The notes under the pieces were generated by a model. It saw nothing but the letters and a program-made list of their open reading frames with translations, made no database searches and was not told the DNA's origin. A DNA stretch of 64,000 bases from Pseudomonas kermanshahensis (GTDB taxonomy: Bacteria; Pseudomonadota; Gammaproteobacteria; Pseudomonadales; Pseudomonadaceae), in assembly GCF_014269205.2 (NCBI RefSeq), contig NZ_JABWRY020000001.1, positions 1,550,001 to 1,614,000 of the forward strand, in the 5' to 3' direction. This document shows, piece after piece, positions 26,120 to 38,000 of the stretch. Every line of letters begins with the position of its first letter. Positions within the stretch are counted from its first letter, which is position 1. The translations under genes were made by a program, and so were the position numbers.

Positions 26120-26931
26120 GGGCGCGGCTCCTTGTTGTCGTCGGTTTGCCAGGCAGGGCGGCGCTTTTCGAGGAAGGCGCGCAGGCCCTCCTGGCCTTCG
26201 GCGCTGACGCGGATGCGGGCGATGGTGTTTTCGCAGTAGCGGCGCAGGGCAGGGCTCAGCTCGCCATCGTCGACCTCGCGCAGCAGGTCTTTGCTGGCGC
26301 GCAGGGCTTGCGGGCTGTTTAGCAGCAGGTTGGCGACCCAGGCCTCGACGTGGGCATCCAGCTCGTGGGCGGGGTACACCTCGGCCAGCAGGCCCAGTTC
26401 ACGGGCACGCACGCCGCTGAAGCGCTCGGCGGTGAGGGCGTAGCGGCGGGTAGCGCGTTCACCGATGGCCTTGACCACGAATGGGCTGATCACGGCCGGG
26501 GCCAGGCCGATGCGCACTTCCGACAGGCACAGTTGGGCGTCTTCGGCGCCGATGGCCATGTCGCAGCAACTGATCAGGCCCAGGGCGCCGCCAAAGGCCG
26601 CGCCTTGCACCACGGCCAGGGTCGGCGCCTTGAGCCGGTGCAGGGCGTACATCAGCTCGCCGAGCTCGTGGGCGTCATCGAGGTTGGTGTTGAAGTCCAA
26701 TTGCGCAGACTGCTGCATCCAGGCCAGGTCGGCGCCGGCGCTGAAGTGCCGGCCACGGCCACGCAGCAGCAGAAAACGCAGGCTGCTGTCTTCGGCGATC
26801 TGGCCGAGGGCGACGATCAGTTCGCGGATCATCTGTGCGTTGAAAGCGTTGTTCTTGTCTTCGCGGCTGAGCCACAGGGTGGCGAAGCCGCGAGGGTCCT
26901 TGACCACTTCTAGGGTGCTGAAATCGCTCAT
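26116..26931 (-). CDS. liuC: Methylglutaconyl-CoA hydratase
   Basis: This enoyl-CoA hydratase/isomerase family member (271 residues) should hydrate 3-methylglutaconyl-CoA to HMG-CoA in leucine catabolism. Visible motifs: FSAGADLAWMQQ (oxyanion-hole region, about 64-75), VQGAAFGGALGLISCCDMAIG (second oxyanion-hole segment) and LSEVRIGLAPAVISPFVV, with the conserved glutamate in SEVRIGL. It lies between liuB and liuD with a 3-base gap and a 4-base overlap, so it is cotranscribed; the function call relies on this context. Confidence 0.92.
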   Translation of the reverse strand: MSDFSTLEVVKDPRGFATLWLSREDKNNAFNAQMIRELIVALGQIAEDSSLRFLLLRGRGRHFSAGADLAWMQQSAQLDFNTNLDDAHELGELMYALHRLKAPTLAVVQGAAFGGALGLISCCDMAIGAEDAQLCLSEVRIGLAPAVISPFVVKAIGERATRRYALTAERFSGVRARELGLLAEVYPAHELDAHVEAWVANLLLNSPQALRASKDLLREVDDGELSPALRRYCENTIARIRVSAEGQEGLRAFLEKRRPAWQTDDNKEPRP

Positions 26932-26934
26932 GGG

Positions 26935-28542
<1,608 letters not shown>

Positions 28543-28561
28543 GTGCGCCCGTCCCTTGTGC

Positions 28562-29725
28562 TCAGCGGGTTTCGTTGAACAATTCGCGGCCGATCAACAT
28601 CCGGCGGATTTCGCTGGTGCCAGCGCCGATTTCGTACAGTTTGGCGTCGCGCAGCAGGCGGCCCGCCGGGAACTCGTTGATGTAGCCGTTGCCGCCCAGA
28701 ATCTGGATCGCTTCCAGGGCCATTTGCGTGGCGCGTTCGGCGGTGTACAGGATGACCCCGGCGGCGTCCTTGCGGGTGGTCTCGCCGCGGTCGCAGGCCT
28801 GGGCCACGGCGTACAGGTAGGCGCGGCTGGCGTTGAGCTGGGTGTACATGTCGGCGATCTTGCCTTGGATCAGCTGGAACTCGCCGATGCTTTGGCCAAA
28901 CTGCTTGCGGTCATGGATGTAGGGCACCACCAGGTCCATGCAGCTTTGCATGATGCCGGTCGGGCCGCCGGACAGCACCACGCGTTCGTAGTCCAGGCCG
29001 CTCATCAGCACGCGCACGCCGCCGTTGAGTTGGCCGAGGATGTTTTCTTCCGGTACTTCGACGTCATCGAAGAACAGCTCGCAGGTGTTGGAGCCACGCA
29101 TGCCCAGCTTGTCGAACTTGTTGCTGCGGCTGAAGCCTTTCCAGTCGCGTTCAACGATGAACGCGGTGATGCCGTGCGCGCCCTTGTCCAGGTCGGTCTT
29201 GGCATAGATTACATAGGTGTTGGCGTCGGGGCCGTTGGTGATCCAGGTCTTGCTGCCGTTGAGCACGTAGCGGTCGCCGCGTTTTTCGGCGCGCAGCTTC
29301 ATCGACACCACGTCGGAGCCGGCGTTAGGTTCGCTCATGGCCAGGGCGCCGATGTGCTCGCCGCTGATCAGCTTGGGCAGGTACTTGAGCTTTTGCTCAT
29401 GGGTGCCGTTGCGGTTGATCTGGTTGACGCATAGGTTGGAGTGGGCGCCGTAGGACAGGGCGACCGAGGCCGAGGCGCGGCTGATTTCTTCCATCGACAC
29501 CACGTGGGCCAGGTAGCCCAGGCCGGCGCCGCCGTACTCTTCCGATACGGTGATGCCCAGCAGGCCCATGTCACCGAACTTGCGCCACATATCGGCGGGG
29601 AACAGGTTGTCGTGGTCGATCTGCGCGGCGCGCGGCGCCAGTTCGGCGGCGACGAAGGTGCTGACCTGGTCGCGGAGCATGTCGATGGTTTCGCCCAGGG
29701 CGAAGTTCAGGGAGGGGTAATGCAT
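28562..29725 (-). CDS. liuA: Isovaleryl-CoA dehydrogenase
   Basis: This FAD enzyme oxidises isovaleryl-CoA to 3-methylcrotonyl-CoA, the first step of the liu pathway. The 387-residue product has the acyl-CoA dehydrogenase signatures [25 protein letters not shown] FAD/substrate segment and [12 protein letters not shown], then [13 protein letters not shown] near the C-terminus. The sequence [13 protein letters not shown] carries the glutamate that serves as catalytic base in isovaleryl-CoA dehydrogenases, a position that distinguishes them from short-chain enzymes. First gene of the leftward liuABCD operon; two palindromic operator candidates lie 110-175 bases upstream. Confidence 0.95.
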   Translation of the reverse strand: MHYPSLNFALGETIDMLRDQVSTFVAAELAPRAAQIDHDNLFPADMWRKFGDMGLLGITVSEEYGGAGLGYLAHVVSMEEISRASASVALSYGAHSNLCVNQINRNGTHEQKLKYLPKLISGEHIGALAMSEPNAGSDVVSMKLRAEKRGDRYVLNGSKTWITNGPDANTYVIYAKTDLDKGAHGITAFIVERDWKGFSRSNKFDKLGMRGSNTCELFFDDVEVPEENILGQLNGGVRVLMSGLDYERVVLSGGPTGIMQSCMDLVVPYIHDRKQFGQSIGEFQLIQGKIADMYTQLNASRAYLYAVAQACDRGETTRKDAAGVILYTAERATQMALEAIQILGGNGYINEFPAGRLLRDAKLYEIGAGTSEIRRMLIGRELFNETR

Positions 29726-29834
29726 GCGGGGGCACCTTCTTGTTCTTGAATTTGGGTAACACCGTAGCTCATGGACTTTTCATCGTCCCCTGTGGGAGCG
29801 GGCTTAGGTCGATAGATGCGATGTCGCTATAACC

Positions 29835-29850
29835 TTTACGTTAACGTAAA
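29835..29850. promoter_or_regulatory. Palindromic operator 1 (likely LiuR site)
   Basis: TTTACGTTAACGTAAA is a perfect 16-base palindrome in the divergent region between liuA and the acyl-CoA synthetase gene. MerR-type LiuR regulators of branched-chain amino acid catabolism are reported to bind motifs of this kind. No liuR gene is in the window, so the regulator would act from elsewhere. Confidence 0.75.
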
Positions 29851-29884
29851 CCTGCATGCCATTACTGTCAATCGCCTCATCACC

Positions 29885-29900
29885 TTTACGTAAACGTAAA
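29885..29900. promoter_or_regulatory. Palindromic operator 2 (likely LiuR site)
   Basis: TTTACGTAAACGTAAA differs from the upstream site by a single base and lies exactly 50 bases from it. It is 65 bases before the start of the acyl-CoA synthetase gene, suggesting one site per divergent promoter. Confidence 0.75.
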
Positions 29901-29964
29901 TCTGCGCCAGAGTATCTCCCGCTTGCTTCAGTCGTGCCCAGAACAACCACAAGAAGGGACACCC

Positions 29965-31641
29965 ATGAGTCAACCGAGCTATACCCGCGGTCGCCAGGAC
30001 CGGCCCTTGTTGACCCAGACCATCGGCCAGGCCTTCGATGCCACCGTGGCCCGCTGCGCCGATGGCGAAGCGTTGGTGGCGCGCCACCAGGGCCTGCGCT
30101 ACAGCTGGCGGCAGTTGGCCGAACAGGTCGATGTGCACGCCCGCGCCTTGATGGCCCTGGGCGTGAACACCGGCGACCGCGTGGGCATCTGGTCGCCCAA
30201 CTGCGCCCAGTGGTGCATCCTGCAACTGGCCAGCGCCAAGGTTGGCGCGATCCTGGTCAACATCAACCCGGCGTATCGCGTCGGCGAGCTGGAATACGTG
30301 CTGCGCCAGTCCGGCTGCCGCTGGCTGGTGTGCGCCGATGCCTTCAAGACGTCGGATTACCACGCCATGGTCCAGGGCCTGGTGCCGGAGCTGGCCAGCG
30401 TTGCCCCCGGTGAATTGGCCAGTGAAGGCCTGCCCGAGCTGCGCGGGGTGATCAGCCTGGCTGCCCAGCCGCCGCAGGGCTTCTTGCCGTGGCAGGCGCT
30501 GGCCGAGCGGGCAGGGCAGACCACGATCGAGGCCTTCACGGCCCGCCAGCAAAGCCTGCAGTTCGACCAACCGGTGAACATCCAGTACACCTCCGGCACC
30601 ACCGGCGCGCCCAAGGGCGCCACGCTCAGCCACTACAACATCCTCAACAATGGCTTGATGGTCGGCGAAAGCCTGGGCCTGACCTCGGCCGACCGCATGG
30701 TGATCCCGGTGCCGCTGTACCACTGCTTCGGCATGGTCATGGCCAACCTCGGCTGCATCACCCACGGCAGCACTATGATCTACCCCAACGACGCCTTCGA
30801 CGCCGAGCTCACCCTGCGCGCCGTGGCCGAAGAACGCGCCAGCATCCTGTATGGCGTGCCCACCATGTTCATCGCCATGCTCGACCATCCGGTCCGCCAG
30901 GCCATGGACCTCTCGAGCCTGCGCAGCGGCATCATGGCCGGCGCTACCTGCCCGATCGAAGTGATGCGCCGGGTTATCGATCAGATGCACATGGCCGAAG
31001 TGCAAATTGCCTATGGCATGACCGAAACCAGCCCGGTGTCCTTGCAAACCGGCCCGGACGACGAGCTTGAGCTGCGCGTGACCACGGTCGGGCGCACCCA
31101 GCCGCAGCTGGAAAACAAGCTGGTGGACGCCGACGGCTGCATGGTTGCCAGGGGCGAAATCGGCGAACTGTGCACGCGGGGCTACAGCGTGATGCTCGGG
31201 TATTGGGACAACCCACAGGCCACGACGGATGCCATCGACCCAGCCGGCTGGATGCATTCGGGCGACTTGGCGGTCATGGACGAACAGGGGTATGTGCGCA
31301 TTGTCGGGCGCAACAAGGACATGATCATCCGCGGCGGCGAGAACATCTATCCGCGCGAGCTGGAGGAGTTTTTCTATACCCACCCGGCAATCGCGGATGC
31401 CCAGGTGATCGGCATCCCGTGCAACCGTTATGGCGAAGAAATCGTGGCCTGGATCAAACTGCACCCCGGGCACAGCGTCACGGTCGATGAGCTGCAGGGC
31501 TGGTGCAAGGCACGCATCGCGCACTACAAGGTGCCGCGGCATATCCGCTTTGTTGACGAGTTTCCGATGACCGTTACCGGGAAGGTGCAGAAGTTCAGGA
31601 TGCGAGAGATCAGCGTTTCGGAAATCAACAGGACCTGTTGA
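29965..31641 (+). CDS. AMP-forming acyl-CoA synthetase
   Basis: The 558-residue enzyme activates a carboxylic acid to its CoA ester through an acyl-adenylate. Key motifs: the P-loop YTSGTTGAPKGATLSH (about 209-224), YGMTETSPVS, the hinge/adenylate region GRNKDMIIRGGENIYP and the C-terminal catalytic lysine in TGKVQKFRM. The substrate is not shown by sequence; a medium or branched-chain acid fits the context, as the gene shares a divergent region and two LiuR-like palindromes with liuABCD. ATG at 29965 has AGAAGGG upstream. A 28-bp hairpin lies beyond the stop. Confidence 0.92.
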   Translation: MSQPSYTRGRQDRPLLTQTIGQAFDATVARCADGEALVARHQGLRYSWRQLAEQVDVHARALMALGVNTGDRVGIWSPNCAQWCILQLASAKVGAILVNINPAYRVGELEYVLRQSGCRWLVCADAFKTSDYHAMVQGLVPELASVAPGELASEGLPELRGVISLAAQPPQGFLPWQALAERAGQTTIEAFTARQQSLQFDQPVNIQYTSGTTGAPKGATLSHYNILNNGLMVGESLGLTSADRMVIPVPLYHCFGMVMANLGCITHGSTMIYPNDAFDAELTLRAVAEERASILYGVPTMFIAMLDHPVRQAMDLSSLRSGIMAGATCPIEVMRRVIDQMHMAEVQIAYGMTETSPVSLQTGPDDELELRVTTVGRTQPQLENKLVDADGCMVARGEIGELCTRGYSVMLGYWDNPQATTDAIDPAGWMHSGDLAVMDEQGYVRIVGRNKDMIIRGGENIYPRELEEFFYTHPAIADAQVIGIPCNRYGEEIVAWIKLHPGHSVTVDELQGWCKARIAHYKVPRHIRFVDEFPMTVTGKVQKFRMREISVSEINRTC

Positions 31642-31699
31642 TTCAAAGCACCGTTCTTGTTCATAACAGCTAATGCGAGCATGAGTCGACGTTGACCCT

Positions 31700-31761
31700 C
31701 CGTGCACCAGGCTGCGTACACACTGAGAAACCACTCAGTGTGTACGCAGCCTGGTGCACGG
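31700..31761. repeat. Perfect 28-bp inverted repeat (hairpin)
   Basis: Two 28-base perfect inverted arms (31700-31727 and 31734-31761) flank a 6-base loop (AAACCA). The hairpin fills the gap between the convergent stops of the acyl-CoA synthetase gene and the small unknown gene. No T-run follows on either side and the sequence is unlike the REP elements in this window. It may be a bidirectional mRNA 3'-end stem or a relic of an insertion. Confidence 0.85.
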
Positions 31762-31764
31762 GGG

Positions 31765-31998
31765 CTATTCAGTCCCGTTTATCTTATTCAGCAATTTACC
31801 AACGGTCTCAAGTTCGGACAGTTCGCTATGGGAAATGTTGAGCCCGTTGAACCCTCTCGCCAGGGCCTTGGCCCATTTACTTCCATCTCCATTAATGTCA
31901 AAGAGCGATGTTGTCTCGTCGATGGCGTATTTATAGTCTAGATACTCTTCCAAGAACGCTTGGAATGTCTCAGGCGTTGTGTTTTCTGTTGTGCTCAT
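31765..31998 (-). CDS. Small acidic protein of unknown function beside the Tc toxin gene
   Basis: I do not recognise this 77-residue protein. It is acidic and has no signal peptide or membrane segment. Residues about 33-44 (FDINGDGSKWAK) resemble an EF-hand or dockerin-like calcium loop (DxNxDG), but one copy is not enough to claim calcium binding. A C-terminal helix (SELSELETVGKLLNKI) follows. ATG at 31998 has GGACACC upstream. It lies 70 bases after the Tc toxin gene on the same strand, so it may be cotranscribed and act as a partner or chaperone; this is inference. Confidence 0.6.
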   Translation of the reverse strand: MSTTENTTPETFQAFLEEYLDYKYAIDETTSLFDINGDGSKWAKALARGFNGLNISHSELSELETVGKLLNKINGTE

Positions 31999-32068
31999 TG
32001 TGGTGTCCTTGTGTGGGTTGAAATGCATAACCTGTTTACGGTCCGGGGGCTGTAAGCATTACAGGTTC

Positions 32069-35000
32069 TCAGTCAAGGGGCGCGTCTGTTATGGGGAATG
32101 TGTAGCTTGTTTGATAGACCTCGCTTTTTAATGTGAACGTATTATTTTTTTTGTCGATACTGATCAGAATGCCACGGTCGTAATATTCGTTGCCGTTCCC
32201 TGTCCATCGGGTGATTTTGATTTCCTTGTTCATGTTTTTTTCCAGGTACGCAATTTTCTTAGTGATCAGTTCAGCCTCTTGATCTTTTTTAAGCCTGTAA
32301 GCGTCTTCGGCTTCCTTGCGGGCGTCGGCGGCTTTTTTCGCTGCGGCTTTCGCCTCGTCGGCCGCGCTTTTGGCTTCCTCCGCCGCTTTTTCTGCGTCAT
32401 CCGCTGTTGTTGCGTTGTCGGCTTTTTCTCTGGCAGCCTTGGCTTTGCTGGCTGCAGTTTTGGCTTCGGTTGCCGCTGTATTGGCCGTCGCCAGTTGATC
32501 TGCAGCTTCGGTGGCTTTGAGTGCATCGGCGTTGGCGTCGTCCTGCGCGGCCTGACTCGACGCAGCAGCCTCCTGATCGGCCATCCTGGCCTTGGCCAAG
32601 GCGCTAGCTCGGCGCTGGATTTCAAGACCCTGCGCAGCCAGGCTTGCAGCGACTGCGTCAGCGGCTGCTTTGAGTGCGTCGTCTCTCGCCGTTTCTGCTT
32701 TGGTGGCTTCGGTATTGGCTTCGTTCACCTTGCCAGAGGCAGCCGCTTCCTCGGTTCTTTCTCTGGCTATTGTGGCTGCGTTAGCAGCGTTCTTCGCATC
32801 AGTGACTGCCTGCGTCGCTTTGAGCTTCTCGCCCGCTGCCACTGAGGCATTCAACGCCGGGGTAGCGGCAGCGGCTTCGGCGGCGAGCTGGGCTGCGATA
32901 GCCGCCTGTTCGGCCTTCTTGGCGCGGGCAACTGCCTTGTCGGCCTTGCCAGTCGCTCCAGATGGATTCTTAGTCGGGGCGGGGGGGTCGACGACGTTAA
33001 CACCGGTTATCTGCAGTAATTTTTTTACATGCTTACGAAAGTCGGCCGAGCCGTCCAGCGCTGAGTAGATGACATGCACTTTAATATCATCGAGCTTACA
33101 AGTGTCACCCTCAAACAAACTGGAATTATTTTTTGCGCCACGCGGAAATTCGAGCCTCCAGCTGGAAAGCAATCCGGTCCCTTCGAATGGCTGGTAGCGA
33201 GACTTATCGGGAATTGAGGGTTGCAGGTCGTAGTTGGTGAATTCTTGTTTAGGTGACCAGATGGCAATCTTTTGGCCGGGGTTCAGATTTAGCATTATGT
33301 TATTGGGGTCGCCACCGTCGACACCGTAAAGGAACGTCGCGCCGTCGGAATCATCCTTTAGCAACACCCTGTTGGCGGTCTGGTAGAGCATGCCCGAGGG
33401 CGAAGAGGGTTTAGTGCTACCCCTGTATGTGAACGTGAGAAAGATGCGCTCGATCCTGCGCAGATAATGGCCGGGGAAGTGCTTGTCGAAATGGCGGGGG
33501 GCCAGATCGAAAAGAATTTCATCTTTTTTCAGCGCTTCTTCAAGTGTCTTTCCGCTGAAGCCGAGGTCCGTCACCAGGGAGAGCTCAGCGTGAATATCCA
33601 GTGGCCGATGGTTCTCACTAATGGCGGCCAAGTCCATCAGCATCAGGTCCCGTGCCAGGGCTTCGCCGGCTAGCATACCGCGCCAGTTATCCAGCCAGGC
33701 GCCGGGTTTGATCCAAGTGCTCTTGAAATTACCCAGCTCATACTGCAGGCAAGACTCGGCCATCAGGCACAGTGACAGCGTGGCATCATAGGCGGCGGCG
33801 TAGATTTGCGAGAGCCGGCCGATCAGCCACAGGTAGGTGGTGCGGCTGGGGAACACCGAGGTCATCACCTCATACTCGGCCTGGTGGGCTGCGCGGGTGG
33901 CGTGGGCTTCTTGCAGGGCGATGTTGGCGGCCTTGAGCTGCACGTCCCTTTCGCGCAGTTGTTTGTCGAGGACGGCGAGTTCGAGGGTGGCTTGCTTGGC
34001 TTCGTACTGCCATTGTTTGGCACGGAGTTGGAATTCAGCACTCTTGTCGAAGACGTTACCCTGTGTTTCCAGTAGTTCTGAGACTGATTCGATGAGGTTG
34101 GCGACCGCCTCGGGTGCCTCTTCAGGTGACCAACCACCTATTGCAGCTCCACCGATAGTGGGTAGAAAAGACATAGCGGAAGTAAGGGCATAGAACGGAG
34201 ATGCGGCTATGCGGGTGCCATATGAAGCGGTCCAATACGAGAGCGCAGACTCCTCCAGGCTTTTAACCCCGACGTCGTTCAGTTCCTGGTAGTAATCCAG
34301 ACGTTGCTGCACCATCGCTTTGCTGGTGAGTAACGTCTCACGCTCGCGCTTGGCCAACTCCAGCGCCTGTTGCTGAAGCTGGTAAGGGAAGTCCAGCAGT
34401 TTGATCAGGTTGCACTTGCTGAGCAATTCAAGCTGCTGGTTGGCTTCGGCCTGGTAATAGCCCAGCAGCGTATGCCCCATGCCGATCAGCTGTTCCACGG
34501 CCTCCCGGGCGAATGTGCGCGCCTCGTCATAACGGCAAGGTGGCACCTGCGGGGGCGTGAGCCTGGCTACCGGACTCTCGCTGGCGCTGGTGTGCCCCTG
34601 GGCGAGGCGCTCCAGGAAGTCGGGGTCGAGCATGATCGGCACGGGCTTGCCGTCCAGGCTCAGGCCGTGGCGCAGGTTGAACAGGCGGTTGCGCAGCAGG
34701 TTGCGCAGCTCGACCAGTTTGTTGTTCAGCGGCGGGGTGAACTGGTCCGGGGTGGCTTGTGCCAGCGTCGGCGCATCGGCCGGGGCGCTCGACAGGTGCT
34801 CGGGCAACAGGCCGATCAGTCGCAGGGCCTTGTCGTAGCATTGCGCGGCGGCCTCCAGCGTGGCCAGGGTGAGCTGGCGGTACAGTTCGTCACCCTCGCG
34901 TTGCCAGTTTTCCACCACGAACAGGTGAAGCGCTTTGCGGTAGCGCTCGGGCTCGGCATAGGCGATCAGGTCGGGATCGTCGGTTTCCGCTATTTTTCGA

Positions 35001-38000
35001 TAGGCGCCATGGTCATCTCGGATCGGCTTGCTCAACCAGTACTGCGGGGTGTCCTGGTCTGTTCTCCAGGTACGGTAGGGGTCGAACAAGTGGCCGGTGC
35101 ACCACTGCCAGGCACCCCGGTAGTCGCGGTTTTGCCGCAGCAGCCAGGCAATCAGCAGCGGGGCATGGAAGAACAATTCCCAGAAATACATGCCGTTGGC
35201 ACCGCGGAAGTCGACGGTACTGCTGGTGCCGCCAGGTTCCAGGCGCGGTTCGGGCAGGTGCTGGGTCGGCCAGGACAACACCTGCATGACCGACTGCGTG
35301 GCCTCAGCGACCAGGCGCTTGCCGAACAGGGTGTTCAGGCGCAGGTAATTGACCGATAGGGCGTTTGTGGGGTCCGCTTGATTGACTTCGGACAAATCCA
35401 GGTAGAGGGCCTGCTCGGCATTGCGCCTGATGTGTACGCTGTCCACGGCATCGTCGGCGTCGTCCACCAGATTGTAGATCAGGGTCGTTTTCCAACGGCT
35501 AGCAAGATAGTAGAGCTCAAAGTCAAATGAATAGCTTTTGATGGCCCGATCACGGCTGATGGGGAGCTGAAAAGCAATCGTGCTCTGGCCATCGAGGGGG
35601 ACTTCATCGGTGAAGACGGGTGGATGCTCGGGGCCGAAACGGAGCAGGATGCGAACACAGGCCTCAGGTTCAAAGTGCCGAAGGCGAATGAGCGAGTCCA
35701 GAAGCTGCACCAGGGCCTGGTCAAGGGGCGCGTTTACTTCAGCCAGGATGGCGGACTTTTCCATTGCGATGTACGTGCTAACGGCATCGAGCTGGCCTGC
35801 GTGCTGCGCGCGAGTGATGGCCGCATGGACCGAAGTCCTGCCAGTAGAGCGCTTCGTAATATCTTTGGGCGGGTCCTCTGAATCCGGGTTTGAAGTGTAG
35901 CGGACGCTCAAAATGGAGCGCTTTATTTTGCCTAGATTGTGCAAGTGAGTGGGGCTGGTTAAGGCAGATTCTAGGTCTGTTAGACTGTATTCTTTGAGAG
36001 TGTTTGAGTCTGAGATAGATAAAGGTTGTTGGAGGGTGGCTAGGGTTTTAGTTGTTGGTGATACTGTGGCTGTAAGCGTTGGAACTGCTGGGGTTAGGTT
36101 CTTTGATTGAAATTCGACTTGGAGGTATTCAGGTGTTTTGGATTCGTATTCTACGAAGAATGTTAGTTTGAAGTTTTCTTCGTCGTGGATTCTGAGAAAG
36201 GCGTTAGTGTGGATTTTCGCTACGGGCTTATTGTAGGGGTTAGAGGCGCTGTCGAATAGAGTGATGGCAATTTGGTTGGGACGGATAAGATATGGTCCCG
36301 GGTAAATTTCGGTGATCGAAATTCTCTTGACGTGCGTGTTCGTTATGAGTATTTCGGTTTTGTGCATCAGGTGGTAATCGACATTCGTGCTGGGGAAAAC
36401 AGCTGCTAGTACAAGTTCTGGAGCTTTCAGTGTGCCAATACTCTCGAGGCTACCATTGAATAGGGTGGTCTCTGGGAATTGATGGGCTCTACAAGGTTTA
36501 GAGGTTATTGGTGTTCTAATTGTGTGCTCTTTTTTGTCTATAAGGTTATCTTTGTTAGGTTTAACCACGTTGTAATCAATGGGAGGGGGTAATGAATTGA
36601 GAGCGTAAAGCGATACCCATGTTGGCTCGTCTTTTTGGTCTTCTACAATCTGACGAGGCCCAATATAGGGATGCTGCACCGTGCGCGGATCACGGAAAAG
36701 GGCTATCCAGTTTTTTACCAGTCTTTTCTCAATGGTATTGTCTTTCGAACTGGCCTCATCCAATGTCTTGGTGTCGAGCAGTAGGAGATCCTTGGCAATC
36801 AGGAAGTACTCGTTGTCACGCTTCCAGGTGCTGGTATTGACGTCGCCCTTCGAGTCCTTGACCTTCTCCACATCGAACAACATCACCATCAACCACGGGT
36901 CATTTTCGCGTCCCCCCAGTTGATTCACCATCACCATCAAACCCGCCTGGAACTTCTTGGTCTTCAAGAATTTGTTCAGAGTGCCTTTGCTATCTTTACT
37001 TTCATCAAAATGTCCTGCCGCATCATGCCCATCCAGCAGCATCAACACATTGGCCGGGCTCCAGTTCCCGTCGATCTGCTGGAAGGCGAAGCTCACCCGC
37101 AGCGCATGGTACTCGCTCGGTTTTTTGTCCGGTCCCATGGGAATTGCCGCGGTGTCCCGCTCGACCCACACCACATACCGGCGCCCGGCGATGATGACCG
37201 GTCGGATCAGGTCTACTTCCGTACGTTGGTCATCTTCGTTTTTTTGCTTCTCCAAGAGTTCCTGTGCAAGGGTCTCAGCGGTTTTGTCTTTAGTTGCTGG
37301 GTCGTTCTTCTTAGTCGTAATTTCTTTCTTGACACCCTCGACCACCGGCAATGGCCCCTTGACCATCTCGCCATTCATTGCCAGCGTGATCTCCTCCCAC
37401 TCCCCCCAGGCCAGCATGCTCGGTGCGTTGTCGGCGTCGCGTTGTTTCATGTCCAGCGTGCGCCAGTAGTACTGGGGTGGCTCGACATTGCTCTTGCCGA
37501 TGAAGTGGTAGGTATCGCTCAGAGGATCAATACCGCTGGCGTACGCCGAAAGCGGCTGGATATTGCTGACGTGCTCGAAGGTACTCAGGTAGCCGAGCAG
37601 GGCGGTCTGGATTTCGTCCGGTGTGCACTTGCCTTGGGCCAGCTGGGTTTCAAGCTCGGCGAAGGCGCTGCTCGTGCGCGTGCGGCGCGAGGGGTCGATG
37701 AAATTCTGCGGTTCGTTTTGGGCGTCCTTGCGCAGTTTCCAGCGCTCGAAGCTGCAAGAAAAATTATCCCACTCGTCGCGCATGGCTTGGGGGATTGCCT
37801 TGTCGCCATAGCCGTCCTCCAGGCGTGAGTGGATCTGCTGCAGGTAGCGCTGCAGGCTGGCGATCGCCGAGAGCACCCGGGTGGTAAGCGGTTCGTGAGA
37901 GACCTGCAGGTCGATCAGCAGGTAATCGGCCAGGGCTTCAGGGCTTTTGATCCGTTTGAGGTCCTTGTGCGGGGCGGCCCAGTGCACCAGCATCCATTGC

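Noticed and set aside
29836..31734. A 632-codon open frame antisense to the acyl-CoA synthetase
   Set aside because: It is a shadow of GC-rich codons; the protein has no domain, and the sense strand encodes a complete, motif-rich enzyme.
32290..32960. Ala/Lys/Glu-rich tail as a DNA tandem repeat
   Set aside because: The repeats are degenerate at DNA level; the pattern is in the protein (coiled coil), not an exact repeat array.
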